Origin: Streptomyces barkulensis
Lineage (GTDB): Bacteria > Actinomycetota > Actinomycetes > Streptomycetales > Streptomycetaceae
Assembly (NCBI RefSeq): GCF_002843305.1
Contig: NZ_PGSG01000088.1
Coordinates: 1 to 64,000, forward strand
Direction: 5' to 3'
Length of the DNA stretch: 64,000 bases
The notes under the pieces are model-generated. The model saw only the letters and a list, made by a program, of their open reading frames with translations. It ran no database searches and had not been told where the DNA came from. Position 1 is the stretch's first letter. The number at the start of each line of letters is the position of its first letter. This document shows, in pieces, positions 56,589 to 64,000 of the stretch. A program made the position numbers and the translations under genes.

Positions 56589-59474
56589 TCAGGCCGTCAC
56601 GGGCGCCCCCAGTACGTCCCGCAGCCGGCGGGCCTCCTTCACCAGGCGGCCGCTCCCGCCCCGGTCGGCGGCCTGGGCCACCCCGCCGACCGGACCGCGC
56701 GCCCCGCAGGTCCCGGCGCACTCGGCGGCCAGCGCCAGCAGATCCGGCAGCCCCCGCACCGGCCCCCGCACCGGATCCGGCGCCGCCAGCATCCCCGGCA
56801 GCGCGGCGGCCAGCACCGCGAACACCGTGGCCGGAGCCCCGGCACGCACCGCCTCACGCAGCGACTCCAGCAGCCGGTTCGGCTTCACCGTCCCGGCCGC
56901 CACCGTCTCGGCCACGTCCCGGCCCAGCCGCGCCGCGTCCAGATCACCGCGCGCCGCCAGCACCAGCAGCGCGTCCACGGCCGCCGTGCGGTCCTCCGGA
57001 TGCCGCGCGCCCAGGGTGTGCGCCAGCCCCAGGTGGACGGCCTCCCCCGCCTCGCCCCCGGCCTCGGCCAGCTCGGGCAGCCGGGCCGCGCCGCCGCGCA
57101 GGTCCTCGTCGCCGGTGGCGGCGAAGGTGGGCTGCAGATGCAGGGCGACCAGCTCGCGGTGGACGGGCAGGACGGACGGCCACAGGCGGGCACTGCCGGT
57201 CCAGGGCGTCTCGTCCCGCTTGCCGTCGGCGATGTACCGGCCCAGCAGCCGCTGGAAGGCCGGGCCGAGCGGGCAGGGCAGGGCCGCCGCCTCACGGGAG
57301 AGGCGCACCCGGACGACGGGGCTGCCGTAGCCGTGGACCCGGTACGTGGGCCGCGCGTCGCGGACCGGCTCGGGCAGTGACGGGCCACCCGCCTCCAGCC
57401 AGACGCGCACCCGCCGCCCCGCCTCGCCCCCCAGCCGTCCGGCGGCGGCCAGGACGTCAGGGCCGGCGGCGGACACGTCCAGCCGGAGCAGGGCCTGGTC
57501 CAGATCGCAGGAGCCGGGCACGGCGCCCGTCCGCCCGTACTCGGCCAGCCGGGCGACCAGTTCGGCCGGGTCGATCCGCCCGTCGGCGGTGGTGGGGGTG
57601 GCCAGCAGGAACGGCGGCGGGTCGTTCAGCACCCGCCACGCGGCCTCCAGCAGACGGGCCCCGAGGACCTCCCCGAAGGGCGTGAAGTCGCGTCCGCGCG
57701 GATACCACAAGGTCTGGGCGTCAGCCGCCGACGGCGGGGGAGGGGAGTCCTCGCCGCACAGCACCGCCGCCAGGTAACGGATGTGTCCCTGCCTCGGATC
57801 GCCCCACCAGCCGTTCTGCGTGTTCAAGGGGTGGTCGCGTATGACCGGCTCCAGCGCCCGCACCAGGCCGTCGCGGTCCCGGTGGGCGTGGCGGACCAGG
57901 CCGTCCAGGGCCCGCTCGAAGACGGCCGCGTCGGCACCGGAGGCGGCGGAGGGCCGGAACTGGGCCGCCCGCGCGGCGGCCAGGACGGCGCCGACCTCCT
58001 CGGCCACCTCGGTGGCGGTGGCGAGCGGCGGCGCCATCGGCGCCGGCCCGGGGACGGGCGGGAGGACGTCCTCCCAGCGGTCGGCGACCCCGTCGTCCGG
58101 CAGCTCCACCCCCAGCAGCCCGGCGGCGCGGGGACGCAGAACTGGGCTCAACGCCTGGGCCGCCCGGGCCAGTTCGGTACGCACCGCGTCCCCGGCGTAC
58201 TTGAGGTGGCGGGCGATCAGGTTCAGCGCCCGCTCCTGGAGGGCGGTGTCCTCGTGGCCGAAGGCGTCGGCGGCTGCGAGCACCACCGCACCGGCCCGCT
58301 CCCGGTCGCGGCGGGCGGCGCCGTCCAGCCAGCTCAGCTGGGCGCGCACCAGTTTCTTCTCCGTCCGGAACAGCACCGCCCGGGAGGCCTGGGCCAACCG
58401 TTCGTCGTCCAGCCGCCCGTCCGCGTCCAGGGCGGCCAGCCGCTCCTGGGCGTGGGCCGCGACGGTGGAGGGCGCGTCGGGCAGCAGCCGCAGCAGGGTG
58501 GTGGCGCGGGCCGCGTACTCGTCGTCGGTGGGGGCGAGCCCTTTCAGGACGGAGAGGAAGCCGCGCAGTTCGGCCGGGCGTCCGCCGCGCAGCAGCCGGG
58601 ACAGGCAGCCGTCGAGCAGGGCGGAACGCTCCAGCCGTCCCTCGGCGGCGAGCGCCGCCAGGGCCTTCGGCCAGGACGGCCCCTCCGTCTCCTGGACGGT
58701 GTCCCAGCCCTCCAGCACCGCACCGGCGCCCTCCACCTCGAACAGGCGTGGGAGGAGAGTGTCGAGGAACAGGTCGTCGCGCAGCCGCTCGGCAAGAGTG
58801 CCGCCCGGCGGGAGGCGCCGGTGCGGCTCCGGTGCGCCGCCGACCGTGCCGATTGCGCCGATCGCGGCGGACCAGCGGGCGGACCGCTGCGGCCATGTCC
58901 GCTCCAGCGCCCAGCCCAGGACGACCCCGTCGCCGGTCGGCATGGGGCAGCCGGACAGGGCGACCAGCCGTTCCACCAGGGCGTAGCGGGGCCAGTCCCA
59001 GGCGTCGCCCGGGCGGATGCGGTCGGCGAGGCGCCGGGCGACATCGCCCAGCCACTGTGCCGGGCGGCCGCCGAGAACGGTCATAAGGCCGGCGGCGTCG
59101 GACGGTTCGAGCATGCCCAGGTCGTCGTGCGCGAGCCAACCGGCGGCAGCGGCGGCCCCCGTGTGGCAGCCGGCACCCGCGATGACCAGCGCCCGCCTGC
59201 GCGGCCGGAACCACCGGTCCCACTCGTTGCGCAACCGTGCGCGCCACGCCTTCAGATGGGGAACGCAGGAGCGGCGCTGCCCGTCGGACAGGGCGGCGAT
59301 CAGCTCGGGCAGCCGCTTCGGCTCGCCGTGCGCCACGGCGAGCAGCACCGCGCACGCGTCCCCGTCCAGCTCCCGCTCGGCAACCGCCAGCACCTCGCGC
59401 TCCCCGTCGGACAGATCGTCCGCGCGAGCCCGCCCGTGAGCCGGCCGGGCCGGGGCGCCTCCCGCGCCGATCAC
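56589..59474 (-). CDS. DUF6493-type protein
   Basis: A 961-residue soluble protein, rich in Ala, Leu and Arg helices. It fits the DUF6493 family of actinobacteria, made of alpha-helical repeats of a HEAT/ARM-like type (for example ERALNLIARHLKYAGDAVR), with a C-terminal region containing conserved WYPRGRDFTPFGEVLGARLL (about 645-664). Biochemical function is unknown to me. The GTG at 59474 overlaps the stop of the SWIM-domain gene (GTGA), so both products probably work together. No catalytic motif is visible. Confidence 0.7.
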   Translation of the reverse strand: MIGAGGAPARPAHGRARADDLSDGEREVLAVAERELDGDACAVLLAVAHGEPKRLPELIAALSDGQRRSCVPHLKAWRARLRNEWDRWFRPRRRALVIAGAGCHTGAAAAAGWLAHDDLGMLEPSDAAGLMTVLGGRPAQWLGDVARRLADRIRPGDAWDWPRYALVERLVALSGCPMPTGDGVVLGWALERTWPQRSARWSAAIGAIGTVGGAPEPHRRLPPGGTLAERLRDDLFLDTLLPRLFEVEGAGAVLEGWDTVQETEGPSWPKALAALAAEGRLERSALLDGCLSRLLRGGRPAELRGFLSVLKGLAPTDDEYAARATTLLRLLPDAPSTVAAHAQERLAALDADGRLDDERLAQASRAVLFRTEKKLVRAQLSWLDGAARRDRERAGAVVLAAADAFGHEDTALQERALNLIARHLKYAGDAVRTELARAAQALSPVLRPRAAGLLGVELPDDGVADRWEDVLPPVPGPAPMAPPLATATEVAEEVGAVLAAARAAQFRPSAASGADAAVFERALDGLVRHAHRDRDGLVRALEPVIRDHPLNTQNGWWGDPRQGHIRYLAAVLCGEDSPPPPSAADAQTLWYPRGRDFTPFGEVLGARLLEAAWRVLNDPPPFLLATPTTADGRIDPAELVARLAEYGRTGAVPGSCDLDQALLRLDVSAAGPDVLAAAGRLGGEAGRRVRVWLEAGGPSLPEPVRDARPTYRVHGYGSPVVRVRLSREAAALPCPLGPAFQRLLGRYIADGKRDETPWTGSARLWPSVLPVHRELVALHLQPTFAATGDEDLRGGAARLPELAEAGGEAGEAVHLGLAHTLGARHPEDRTAAVDALLVLAARGDLDAARLGRDVAETVAAGTVKPNRLLESLREAVRAGAPATVFAVLAAALPGMLAAPDPVRGPVRGLPDLLALAAECAGTCGARGPVGGVAQAADRGGSGRLVKEARRLRDVLGAPVTA

Positions 59475-60874
59475 CGGGCACCCGCCGTGGTGGCGGCGGT
59501 GGTGGTGTCCCCGGCGTCCAGGGTGATGCGCACGGCCAGGGCGTGGCGGCACGGGCCGCGCCCGCCCCGGTAGCGGGCCCACCAGCGGCAGGTGCAGCTC
59601 AGCCCCTCGCCTCCGGCCCGCACCCGGTGGTCGTGGTCGCCGGCGGTGACGGTGAAGGTGCCGTCGGCCTCCGCGCGTACCGCACCGGCGGCCACCAGCT
59701 CGCGGGCGGCGCGCAGCCGGGGGTTGTGCCGCTCGGCCCGCCCGGCGTCGTAGGGCAGCTCGCGGTGGAAGTACGCCGCCTCGGCGGTGTCGTAGCCGAT
59801 CCGCCCGGCGGTGCCCAGCACGGTCAGGGCGGCGCGCACCCGCTGCGGCGTCAGACCCGACCGCCGGGCCAGCTCCCCGACGTCCACACGCGGCTCCCAG
59901 GCCAGCAGCGCCGAGACCAGATCGGCGTCCTCGGCCGCCTCCTCACCGGACAGCGCCTCCAGCACCGCGCCCTCGCCCGAGAAGCCGCGCGCGGGATCGG
60001 GGGAGAGGGTGAGGGTGAGCCGCATCCCCGGCAGCAGCAGCTCCCAGGCGGAGGCCGCCGCGCCGCTCGCGGTCGTCGCGGGCGGCCCGTACAGGCGCAG
60101 CCCGGTGGCGTGGCGCAGCACCCGCAGCAGGGCCGAGAGCCGGTCCGGACCGGGCAGGCAGACGGCACCGGGCACGGGCCGGGTGGTCGGCCGCAGGGAG
60201 CGCCCGGCCTGCACCACCCAGAGGGCGGGCCCCGAACCCGGGCGGGTGCGCGGCAGGGAGCGCAGGAGGCGCACCGCCTCGGCGGCGGTGACCTCCGCGC
60301 GCAGGTCGAAGGCGGAGGCGATCACCTGGGTCTCGGCGAAGCCGCGCAGCCAGCGGTCCGGCAGCGGCACCTTCTTCTCCACCACCGGCCCGTCGAAGGT
60401 GGTCACCTCCAGCTCCTCCGGACCGACCCGCAGATGGAGGGGATCGGAGGGGCCCACCCGGACCAGCGCCTCACGCAGCGGGTTGTTGACGTCCACGTTG
60501 GTGGTGCCGTGGCCGATGTCGTCCCCGTCCAGGCCCTCGCCGAGGATGTCGAGACGGGCGTAGACGCCGCAGCAGCCGGAGAACGACTCGAACCGCAGCC
60601 GGTCGCCGCTGCCCGTCACCACCGGGTCGAGGGAGGCGGCCGCCAGGCGCTGGTGGTAGCGGGCCGAGGCCACGTCGGCGACGGACAGCAGCGCCGCGGC
60701 GGCGGCCTCGGGCGCGGTCACGAACCCGGAGAAGAACCGGGGATGCGCACTCGCCCCCGTCGGCGTCGCCCCGCCCGATGTCTCCAGCCCCAGCTCGGGC
60801 CCGCCCGCGCCGCCGCGCACGGACGAAGGCCGGAGATAGGTGTAGGTGTGCACCGCTGATGCCGTGGTCGTCAT
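59471..60874 (-). CDS. SWIM zinc-finger protein
   Basis: A 467-residue protein with a C-terminal SWIM zinc finger: CTC and CRH (about 434-450, CxC..CxH pattern) in CTCRWWARYRGG and CRHALAV. The long N-terminal part (about 1-400) is a mixed alpha/beta region with a possible helix-turn-helix (VDVGELARRSGLTPQRVRAA). SWIM domains bind nucleic acid or proteins. It is the upstream partner of the DUF6493 gene (GTGA overlap), a pairing I recall from other Streptomyces. The ATG at 60874 begins TTTASAVHTYTYLRPSSV. Confidence 0.85.
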   Translation of the reverse strand: MTTTASAVHTYTYLRPSSVRGGAGGPELGLETSGGATPTGASAHPRFFSGFVTAPEAAAAALLSVADVASARYHQRLAAASLDPVVTGSGDRLRFESFSGCCGVYARLDILGEGLDGDDIGHGTTNVDVNNPLREALVRVGPSDPLHLRVGPEELEVTTFDGPVVEKKVPLPDRWLRGFAETQVIASAFDLRAEVTAAEAVRLLRSLPRTRPGSGPALWVVQAGRSLRPTTRPVPGAVCLPGPDRLSALLRVLRHATGLRLYGPPATTASGAAASAWELLLPGMRLTLTLSPDPARGFSGEGAVLEALSGEEAAEDADLVSALLAWEPRVDVGELARRSGLTPQRVRAALTVLGTAGRIGYDTAEAAYFHRELPYDAGRAERHNPRLRAARELVAAGAVRAEADGTFTVTAGDHDHRVRAGGEGLSCTCRWWARYRGGRGPCRHALAVRITLDAGDTTTAATTAGAR

Positions 60875-60933
60875 GGAACACGAACGTAGAGGCGACCTCT
60901 GACATTCAGTCCGAACGGCTGTGGACCACCCGG

Positions 60934-61140
60934 TCAGCGACCGGCGGCGTACGCGGTGAAGCCGGCCCACGCCTCCGGAGTGAACGCCAGCCGGGCTCCC
61001 CGTATGCGCTTGGAGTCGCGGACGTGGACCGTGCTGGGGGTGGCCGCGATCTCGACGCAGTCGGGTCCGTCGTTGGTGCTGTGGCTGCTCTTGGTCCACT
61101 TCAGCTCGGAGTCGTCTCCGGCGAAGGGGTTGAGGGTCAT
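60934..61140 (-). CDS. DUF397 protein, partner of the XRE regulator
   Basis: A 68-residue DUF397 protein with KWTKSSHSTNDGPDCVEIA, then VHVRDSKRIRGARLAF and WAGFTAYAAG. Its ATG overlaps the stop of the upstream XRE gene (ATGA). It is the second such pair in the window, the first being at 26286-27328. Confidence 0.9.
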   Translation of the reverse strand: MTLNPFAGDDSELKWTKSSHSTNDGPDCVEIAATPSTVHVRDSKRIRGARLAFTPEAWAGFTAYAAGR

Positions 61141-62024
61141 GTCATCTCTCCTAGCAGTTTCTCGATGAAGGCCAACGACTCACTCGGTGTGAGTGCCTGA
61201 GCACGGATCATCCCATAGCGCATCTCGAGGATCTGGACCTCTTTGGGATCGGAGATGATGCGGTTGGTGAGCTGAACTTCGTTCTGTGCGACCGCTGTTC
61301 CGTCCTTGAGCTTGAGAACCCGGAGCGATCCGCCGAGTCCAGCGTGCCCTTCGCTCTCCGTGGGCATTACCTGGATCCTGACGTGGCGCAGCCTGCCGAC
61401 CTCCAGCAGGTGTTCGAGTTGACGCCGCTGCACCACTCTTCCCCCCAGTGGGCGTCGGAGGGTGCTCTCTTCCTGGACAAAGGTCAGCAGAGGAGCGGGA
61501 CGCCGGTCGAAGACCTTCTGCCGGGCCAGCCGCGCGGCCACCAACTGTTCGAGTTCGTCCTCCTCGAAAGGAGGGAGTCGTAGGCCGAACAACGCGCGCG
61601 CGTACTCCTCTGTCTGTAGCAAACCGTGTACGACGGTGTTGATGTACGCGCCCAGCTCCACGGCCTCGGACTCCAGCTTGGCCAGATCGCGGACCTTCTT
61701 CGGGTACCGGGCCTCCTCCACGTCCTTCTTCATCGCGGCGAGCTTGCCGTCCGCGCCCATGACCCGGTCCGCCTTGGTCAGGAAGTCCGGGTGCGGCAGC
61801 CGCCTGGCGCGCTCGACGGCCGAGACCATGCCCAGGCTGTAGCCGATGGCGTCGCCCAGCTCCTGCTGCGTCAGGCCCGCTCCTTCTCGCCACAGCTTGA
61901 TCTGGCGGCAGGTGGCCCGGACCGCCGGGCCGTAGTCGTCCTCCCAGTCCTCCTCCCAGGAAGCGCCGTCCGCGCCGTCCGTGGTGTGGTCCGAGCGGTC
62001 CCTGCCGCAGTTGTCCGTGCTCAT
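61137..62024 (-). CDS. WhiJ-type XRE regulator with DUF5753
   Basis: A 295-residue regulator: helix-turn-helix (about 45-105, LWREGAGLTQQELGDAIGYS, MVSAVERARRLPHPDFLTKA) and DUF5753 (about 115-290, INTVVHGLLQTEEYARALFG, TLRRPLGGRVVQRRQLEHLL). It forms a pair with the DUF397 gene (ATGA overlap), as with WhiJ. The ATG at 62024 is favoured by the family N-terminus; an ATG three codons earlier has GGAGGGG close by, so the start is uncertain by a few residues. Upstream are two inverted repeats (62166-62215). Confidence 0.9.
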   Translation of the reverse strand: MSTDNCGRDRSDHTTDGADGASWEEDWEDDYGPAVRATCRQIKLWREGAGLTQQELGDAIGYSLGMVSAVERARRLPHPDFLTKADRVMGADGKLAAMKKDVEEARYPKKVRDLAKLESEAVELGAYINTVVHGLLQTEEYARALFGLRLPPFEEDELEQLVAARLARQKVFDRRPAPLLTFVQEESTLRRPLGGRVVQRRQLEHLLEVGRLRHVRIQVMPTESEGHAGLGGSLRVLKLKDGTAVAQNEVQLTNRIISDPKEVQILEMRYGMIRAQALTPSESLAFIEKLLGEMT

Positions 62025-62165
62025 GCGCACCATCCCCTCCGTCACGCCCGTGTCCAACGGGCCAGCCCCCGGCCCGTCACCCCGTACAGGCCGCACAGAT
62101 CCGGCCCGTGATTGCACAGCGGCCGGTGTCCGGGGCACCGCCGGATCGCCGCCATCGGCCACAGT

Positions 62166-62215
62166 AGTGACGTATCGGTCACTATGGGTGATGAGAGTTC
62201 GAAAATCGCTCGAAC
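62166..62215. promoter_or_regulatory. inverted repeats upstream of the WhiJ-type gene
   Basis: AGTGAC (62166-62171) and GTCACT (62178-62183) flank GTATCG; GTTCGA (62197-62202) and TCGAAC (62210-62215) flank AAATCGC. Both are about 140-190 bases upstream of the XRE gene start and are candidate operators for it. Confidence 0.5.
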
Positions 62216-62248
62216 GGGAAATTCCGCCTCGCTCGGCCCCGGCTCGTA

Positions 62249-62284
62249 CCCCGCCCACCCCGCCCACCCCGCCCACCCCGCCCC
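62249..62284. repeat. 9-bp tandem repeat
   Basis: CCCCGCCCA is repeated three full times (62249-62257, 62258-62266, 62267-62275) with a fourth imperfect copy (62276-62284). Confidence 0.85.
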
Positions 62285-62544
62285 GGCGGCACCCACCGCA
62301 CACCGCCGTACACTCCCGGAGCACCGCCGCGACGGTTCGCCGGAGCGAATCGTTCCGGTGTCCGGCACCCGCGCGAAGTGCGGGGATCGCCTGACAGCCA
62401 TGTCGACTTAACCGGCGATTCAAACTCGCTTGCGAGCATCGCGGAATGCAGCCCGTCGAGCCGAAGGCGTCGGCCCCGGGGCCACGCCCCGGGCCGCAGC
62501 TTCCCGACGCGCCGTTGCCTCTGGCGGCGCGGAACAATGGAGGA

Positions 62545-64000
62545 ATGAGCCAGCCTGTCCAGCCCTCCGTCGGTTTCATCGCCGCCTCGCGCCCGCACGC
62601 CGTGGCCACGCCCCCGCACGGCCTGGATCCCGGCCTCGACGCCGACTCCGACGCCTACCGGGAGGGCGAGGACGCCGACGGGGCGGACGAGGAGCTGCCG
62701 CAGGGACGTTTCCTCGACCGGGAGCGAAGCTGGCTGGCCTTCAACGAGCGGGTGCTGGAGCTGGCCGAGGACCCCGCCACGCCGCTGCTGGAGCGGGCGA
62801 ACTTCCTGGCCATCTTCGCCAGCAACCTCGACGAGTTCTTCATGGTGCGCGTCGCCGGCCTCAAGCGCCGCATCGCCACCGGGGTGGCCACCCGCTCCGC
62901 CTCCGGCCTCCAGCCGCGCGAGGTGCTGGAGCTGATCTGGAACCGCTCGCGCGAGCTCATGGCCCGGCACGCCGCCTGCTTCCAGCAGGACGTCCTGCCC
63001 GCCCTGGCCGACGAGGGCATCCACCTGGTGCGCTGGCCGGACCTCACGGAGAAGGAGCAGGCCCGCCTGTTCACCCTCTTCCGGCAGCAGATCTACCCCG
63101 TGCTGACCCCGCTGGCGGTGGACCCGGCACACCCCTTCCCCTACATCTCCGGGCTGTCGCTGAACCTGGCCGTGGTGGTGCGCAACCCGGTCAGCGGGCA
63201 CAACCACTTCGCGCGGGTGAAGGTGCCGCCGCTGCTGTCCCGCTTCCTGGAGGCCTCCCCGCAGCGCTACGTGCCCATCGAGGACGTGATCGCGGCCCAC
63301 CTGGAGGAGCTGTTCCCCGGGATGGAGGTCCTCGCCCACCACATGTTCCGGGTCACCCGCAACGAGGACCTGGAGGTGGAGGAGGACGACGCCGAGAACC
63401 TGCTGATGGCGCTGGAGAAGGAGCTGATGCGGCGCCGCTTCGGCCCGCCGGTGCGCCTGGAGGTCGAGGAGTCCATCGACCCGTACGTGCTGGACCTGCT
63501 GGTGCGCGAGCTGAAGGTTTCCGAGGCCGAGGTCTACCCGCTGCCCGGCCCGCTGGACCTCACCGGTCTGTTCGGGATCGCCTCGCTGGACAAACCGGAG
63601 CTGAAGTACCGCAAGTTCATCGCCGGCACCCACCGCGACCTGGCCGAGGTCGAGTCGGCCTCCGCGCCCGACGTCTTCGGGGCGCTGCGCGAGCGCGACG
63701 TGCTGCTGCACCACCCCTACGACTCCTTCTCCACCTCCGTGCAGCGCTTCCTGGAGCAGGCCGCCGCCGACCCGGACGTGCTGGCGATCAAGCAGACGCT
63801 GTACCGCACCTCCGGCGACTCCCCGATCGTGGACGCGCTGATAGACGCGGCCGAGTCCGGCAAGCAGGTGCTGGTGCTGGTGGAGATCAAGGCCCGCTTC
63901 GACGAGCAGGCCAACATCAAGTGGGCGCGGAAGCTGGAGGAGGCCGGCTGCCACGTCGTCTACGGCCTCGTCGGCCTCAAGACGCACTGCAAGCTGTCGC
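62545..64000 (+). CDS. ppk: polyphosphate kinase (PPK1), N-terminal part
   Basis: The first 485 residues of PPK1, which makes polyphosphate reversibly from ATP; the gene continues past the window. The N-terminal domain begins at QGRFLDRERSWLAFNERVLE (about 53-72), and the catalytic core shows VLAIKQTLYRTSGDSPIVDA, VLVEIKARFDEQANIKWARK and the GLKTHCKLS motif with the autophosphorylated histidine just before the window ends. The ATG at 62545 follows GGAGGA by one base; the first 50 residues are a variable acidic extension. In Streptomyces ppk is under PhoP control. Confidence 0.95.
   Translation, partial: MSQPVQPSVGFIAASRPHAVATPPHGLDPGLDADSDAYREGEDADGADEELPQGRFLDRERSWLAFNERVLELAEDPATPLLERANFLAIFASNLDEFFMVRVAGLKRRIATGVATRSASGLQPREVLELIWNRSRELMARHAACFQQDVLPALADEGIHLVRWPDLTEKEQARLFTLFRQQIYPVLTPLAVDPAHPFPYISGLSLNLAVVVRNPVSGHNHFARVKVPPLLSRFLEASPQRYVPIEDVIAAHLEELFPGMEVLAHHMFRVTRNEDLEVEEDDAENLLMALEKELMRRRFGPPVRLEVEESIDPYVLDLLVRELKVSEAEVYPLPGPLDLTGLFGIASLDKPELKYRKFIAGTHRDLAEVESASAPDVFGALRERDVLLHHPYDSFSTSVQRFLEQAAADPDVLAIKQTLYRTSGDSPIVDALIDAAESGKQVLVLVEIKARFDEQANIKWARKLEEAGCHVVYGLVGLKTHCKLS

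Larger units (their letters stand above)
62025..62544. other. intergenic region between the XRE gene and ppk
   Basis: About 520 bases, divergent. It contains inverted repeats at 62166-62215, a 9-bp tandem repeat at 62249-62284, and a small inverted repeat CTCGC/GCGAG (62425-62436) near ppk. A plus-strand frame within it has repeat-derived Pro-Ala-His units and no ribosome site, so I did not call it. I could not identify PHO boxes with confidence. Confidence 0.4.

Noticed and set aside
62112..62411. Plus-strand open frame between the XRE gene and ppk
   Set aside because: Contains repeat-derived Pro-Ala-His units, lacks a ribosome site and covers the likely promoters of both flanking genes.

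Overview
The window comes from a Streptomyces-type actinomycete chromosome. It is very GC-rich, with almost only G or C in third codon positions. It carries family hallmarks such as WhiJ-type XRE/DUF397 pairs, RsiG, GlnR, Nur, MshD and PadR/FtsX-ABC modules, and many genes overlap by 4 bases (ATGA/GTGA). From memory of the S. coelicolor map, ppk, mshD, 5'-nucleotidase, the protease/two-component set, a LacI gene, glnR, hydrolase, MoaD, rhodanese/DUF1416 and nur occur there in this same order (about SCO4145 to SCO4180), so the 29-64 kb half looks like core chromosome read from the other side.

Layout. 0-0.5 kb: the 3' end of an IS200/IS605-type element (TnpB C-terminus plus right-end hairpin). 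0.6-13.4 kb: mostly single genes: a DUF3152 metzincin-like protein, a sulfotransferase, two convergent related winged-helix regulators (one with a rare TTA codon, the other preceded by six tandem 14-mers), a secreted ricin-type lectin, small proteins, a PAS-PP2C phosphatase, an Eis-type acetyltransferase, an asparaginase, the c-di-GMP-responsive anti-sigma factor RsiG and D-aminoacyl-tRNA deacylase. 13.5-20.6 kb: an alpha-glucoside uptake operon (GH13 glucosidase, binding lipoprotein, two permeases) and an orphan sugar-binding protein. 20.8-24.5 kb: a PadR-ABC-FtsX operon. 24.6-29.6 kb: an S1 protease, a WhiJ-type cluster, a YefM/YoeB toxin-antitoxin pair, and a WYL regulator with a divergent membrane protein. 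29.5-37.1 kb: a two-gene unit with a possible CTG start, ygfZ-nur, a cytidine-deaminase-like protein, a nitrobindin-like protein, a 33-residue membrane peptide, a triplet of overlapping paralogous membrane proteins, and DsrE. 36.8-38.3 kb: a sulfur unit (leaderless Cys leader peptide, rhodanese, DUF1416). 38.4-47.2 kb: DUF2993, a membrane protein with MoaD, a hydrolase, glnR, a LacI regulator, and an HtrA-like protease with its two-component system. 47.3-53.5 kb: an accessory-looking stretch with an AbiE-like regulator/nucleotidyltransferase pair under an array of inverted repeats, a DUF4180 protein, two related lipoproteins and a receptor Ser/Thr kinase. 53.6-64 kb: secreted 5'-nucleotidase, mshD, a DUF6493/SWIM-zinc-finger pair, a second XRE/DUF397 pair, and the first part of ppk.

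The most promising system is the AbiE-like pair at 47.3-49.4 kb, because of its array of at least five related half-sites. Next are the leaderless cysteine leader peptide before the rhodanese, the triplet of overlapping membrane proteins, and the tandem 14-mer array before one regulator. No tRNA, rRNA or CRISPR array was seen.
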